In this document: piece by piece, positions 33,930-35,806 of the stretch
How positions within the stretch are numbered: position 1 is the first letter of the stretch
Layout of the letters: the number at the start of each line of letters is the position of its first letter
Origin: Candidatus Methylobacter oryzae
GTDB lineage: Bacteria > Pseudomonadota > Gammaproteobacteria > Methylococcales > Methylomonadaceae
Length of the DNA: 35,806 nt
NCBI RefSeq assembly: GCF_003994235.2
Contig: NZ_RYFG02000085.1
Location: 1 to 35,806 of the forward strand
Direction: 5' to 3'
Position numbers and translations under genes: made by a program
The notes under the pieces: model-generated
The model's database searches: none
What the model saw: only the letters and a program-made list of their open reading frames with translations
Told to the model about the DNA's origin: nothing

Positions 33930-34977
33930 GACTTTCGCTATCCTCCCGAATAAGCCTTAATTCTGGGATGACGTAGTTCGGCCTGCAAATAGTCGGAAAA
34001 CAAATCAGCCCGGACTTGATAGAGGGACTTTTTCAAGGTGTTCGCTTTGACTTTCAAGGAAATCCACACGTGGTAGCAGCAGGCGATGTGATTCCGTTGA
34101 GAGCGGGCTTTACGGCATTGGCATTTTTCGGAGCCGGTCAACTGTTTGAGTTCGCGGTGAAATTCCTCGACCTGCCAGCGCACGTCGTTCGCGTGTTGAG
34201 CGACCTGCGCGGTCAGGTTATCGTCCAGCTCATTGGTAATGAGCCAGTCAATGTCGCCGTTTGGGGCGACTAGCTTGAACAATTTGACCTTGAACGGTAC
34301 TTTTTTCAGTTTGACGACGACACCGAATCGGAGCCGTTCCGGCGTCCACTCGATCTCATCAAGATGCACATAGCCTTCTTCTTTACTGAGGCTGATCATG
34401 CGGTTGCTTTTTAAGGTCGTGTAAAAGGTTCGCTTGAGCGAATGAACAAGTTTCAGGTTTTCCCAGGAGGCGTACCAACTGTCGAACAATACCGTCTTCG
34501 CCTTGAGCGCCTTGTCGGCAATGGCGTTAACCAGCATGTCCTTGAAATGGTCGTTCTTGGTCTTACCGTCGACGACGTTGTGATAAATGCGGTAATCCAC
34601 CGGATAATGGTCCTGGCCGTCACTATGGACCAGGTTGACGACGCCGATGCCGCGCACCAAGCCGCCCACCGCTCCGCTGTACTGAGTCTTGACCAACTCG
34701 ATCGACTTGGAATAGCGTTTGTCTTGGACGCTGTCGTCAATAATCAAGAACGAGCCCTCGGTATTGTGGATCAGCCCCTTGACCAGCTCCCACACCTGCC
34801 TCGCCGTTATTCGGATCTGTTTCAGGAAGTTGCTCACCACGTCGTGGCTGACATGCTCCAAATGCGGACAAGTTGAAGCAGGTGTAGTTGATCGGTGTGC
34901 AGATCAAGTATTCGACGTAACGTTGTTTCGTGATCATGCCAGACAGCATAACCTATTCGGCTAGGGTTACGAAAGTC
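33930..34977 (-). mobile_element. Insertion sequence of the IS4 clan (IS701-like), about 1.05 kb
   Basis: The element is bounded by imperfect inverted repeats: GACTTTCGCTATCCTCCCGA (33930-33949) and, on the other strand, GACTTTCGTAACCCTAGCCG (34977-34958), matching at 19 of the first 24 positions. The transposase stop codon lies inside one repeat. It contains one transposase gene with a frameshift. No convincing target duplication flanks it: TTAG is on one side, CTAT on the other. One end lies four bases from the ATG of the IS630 transposase, so it probably inserted into the 5' region of that element. Confidence 0.85.
33938..34949 (-). pseudogene. IS701-like DDE transposase with a frameshift near the start
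   Basis: The frame from ATG 34949 reads MLSGMITKQRYVEYLICTPINYTCFNLSA and then leaves frame near 34861. The remaining 307 residues are open from MEHVSHDVVSNFLKQ to KAYSGG at 33938. The remnant at 20992-21222 keeps a CAT codon at this point (GAACATTTG against GCATTTG here), suggesting that two bases (CA) were lost from an original GCACATTTG. The catalytic residues appear present: LIIDDSVQDKRYSKS, LFDSWYASWENLK and WQVEEFHRELKQLTGSEKCQCRKA. Initiation at the internal Met 34861 would remove about 25-30 residues including the conserved ITKQRYVEYL segment. The family is judged from DDS, DSWYAS and the E-motif; IS701 is the best guess. Confidence 0.82.
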
Positions 34978-35016
34978 CTATGCTTATTTAAAGACGAGAA
35001 AATAATAATTCTTGCC

Positions 35017-35039
35017 GCGCTTCATAGTAAAAGAAGCGC
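35017..35039 (-). terminator. Hairpin 3' of the MobA-like gene
   Basis: GCGCTTC (35017-35023) and GAAGCGC (35033-35039) form a perfect 7-bp stem with a 9-base AT-rich loop about 70 bases after the stop codon of the MobA-like gene. On the minus strand AT-rich sequence (AATTATTATTTT) follows after a short gap, so termination is possible but not textbook. Confidence 0.4.
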
Positions 35040-35111
35040 TGAACTCCTGAGAAATAGAATGAACAGCCGCCAATAACCTATTTAATAGAAAAACTCACAC
35101 AGCAGACACAG

Positions 35112-35717
35112 CTAATAGCCTGGATAACAACCGGTTAACCGATCAAAATCCCCCGCGCTATCAACATCAAGCGCCGCCTCCGGCAAAGGGACTTTGATCA
35201 GTCTGTCCTCGAACTTCATCAAAACAGGCTTAGCTCCACGGTCGCCGCTAAGGCTCAGCAGATGTTCAAAAAATCCAGCCGGAAACAACGCCGGCCCCCC
35301 AACTGAATTGTGATATTGGCTGGCAACAATGCGAGCCGGTGCATTTTGCCAAGCATTCAGCAAGTTTTGCATATGCTCGGCGTTAACCAGCGGTTGATCG
35401 CATAACAGGATCAATGCTGCGGCTGCCGATTCCGGCAGCGCTTGCACGCCGGCACGAATCGAAGCAGCCATACCCTCCCGCCAATCAGGGTTCTCAATCA
35501 CAGTAACGGCGCTCAGATCGACGGAGGCTTGTATCGCATCAGCATGAGCACCCAACACCACAATAACCCGTTCGCCAAGAACCGTTTGGGCATTTAAGAC
35601 CGCATGTTCCAGCAGCGAACGGTTGCGCCATTCGAGCAATTGCTTCGGGCGCCCCATACGGCTGGACGCGCCCGCGGCTAAAATAATCGCGTAAACGTTA
35701 TCGCTGGCTATATTCAT
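35112..35717 (-). CDS. MobA/MocA-like nucleotidyltransferase
   Basis: The 201-residue protein begins with the nucleotide-binding loop AIILAAGASSRMGRPKQLLEW (about 10-30), followed by VIVVLGAHADAI, NPDWREGMAASIRAGVQAL and the metal-binding LLCDQPLV, then ASQYHNSVGGPALFPAGFFEHLL and DVDSAGDFDRL near the C-terminus. These are the signatures of MocA/MobA-type enzymes that attach CMP or GMP to molybdopterin. Context is incomplete: the preceding gene ends 23 bases upstream and continues outside the window. A molybdopterin cytidylyltransferase for a xanthine- or aldehyde-dehydrogenase-type enzyme is the likely role, but NTP specificity cannot be read from the motifs alone. Confidence 0.87.
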   Translation of the reverse strand: MNIASDNVYAIILAAGASSRMGRPKQLLEWRNRSLLEHAVLNAQTVLGERVIVVLGAHADAIQASVDLSAVTVIENPDWREGMAASIRAGVQALPESAAAALILLCDQPLVNAEHMQNLLNAWQNAPARIVASQYHNSVGGPALFPAGFFEHLLSLSGDRGAKPVLMKFEDRLIKVPLPEAALDVDSAGDFDRLTGCYPGY

Positions 35718-35740
35718 AGAAGTTACGCATTGACCGCTGG

Positions 35741-35806
35741 TTAATATTGTGGATTGAGCAGGTCTTTGCCGGGCATAAAGCCGGTGATGAACGTGGCGAT
35801 AACCTC
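35741..35806 (-). CDS. 3' end of an unknown protein (partial)
   Basis: The minus strand is open from the window edge to a TAA at 35743-35741 and encodes EVIATFITGFMPGKDLLNPQY. The stop lies 23 bases before the MobA-like start on the same strand, so the two genes probably form one operon. The 21 residues are not enough for me to name a family. Confidence 0.55.
   Translation of the reverse strand, partial: EVIATFITGFMPGKDLLNPQY

Noticed and set aside
33926-34981. Target-site duplication of the IS701-like element
   Set aside because: The flanks (TTAG and CTAT) are not identical, and the matching TAG/CTA are inverted rather than direct.

Overview
The window reads as chromosome of a gammaproteobacterium, most probably a Methylococcales-type (methanotroph-like) organism with moderate GC. 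The basis is the conserved minus-strand order recA-recX-alaS-lysC-csrA-tRNA-Ser(GCT), the exbB-exbD-lpxK and prmB-aroC blocks, cyoE, NnrS, and a FimV-type protein. No methane-oxidation gene is present, so the lineage is an inference; the gammaproteobacterial placement is firmer.

Layout. 1-115: tail of an unknown protein. 116-657: gene-free DNA holding a 230-bp element bounded by inverted repeats, with two internal 74-bp direct repeats. 658-2373: a TpsB/ShlB outer-membrane transporter. 2717-4601: rimK, a rubredoxin missing from simple ORF calling, and an exported unknown protein. 4627-4732: a long dispersed-type inverted repeat. 4874-6477: NnrS and a DUF2721-like membrane protein. 6525-11437: a two-gene sensory unit, a lone NMT1/NrtA-like binding protein followed by a 1300-residue PhnD-TM-PAS-PAS-PAS-GGDEF-EAL-CZB protein. 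11451-16954 (minus): lpxK, exbD, exbB, an HcaT-like MFS transporter, aroC, prmB. 17035-19866: an HDOD protein and a FliK-like protein. 19916-20920: a DUF4124 coiled-coil protein. 20992-21222: an internally deleted insertion sequence. 21458-27487 (minus): tRNA-Ser, csrA, lysC, alaS, recX, recA. 27879-29788: cyoE and a TrpD-like protein. 29848-30817: two AT-rich orphan ORFs. 30803-32872: FimV-like protein. 32917-34977: two abutting insertion sequences, each with a frameshifted transposase. 35112-35806: a MobA-like nucleotidyltransferase and the tail of an upstream gene.

The clearest functional unit is the SBP plus PhnD/GGDEF/EAL/CZB pair, which looks like periplasmic ligand sensing coupled to cyclic-di-GMP turnover rather than transport. 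The clearest genome-dynamics signals are three. In-frame repeats in the FliK-like gene share their core with the 376-551 intergenic repeat. A 231-bp MITE-like deletion derivative matches both ends of the IS at 33930-34977. The IS630 transposase is broken by an exact 8-bp tandem duplication.
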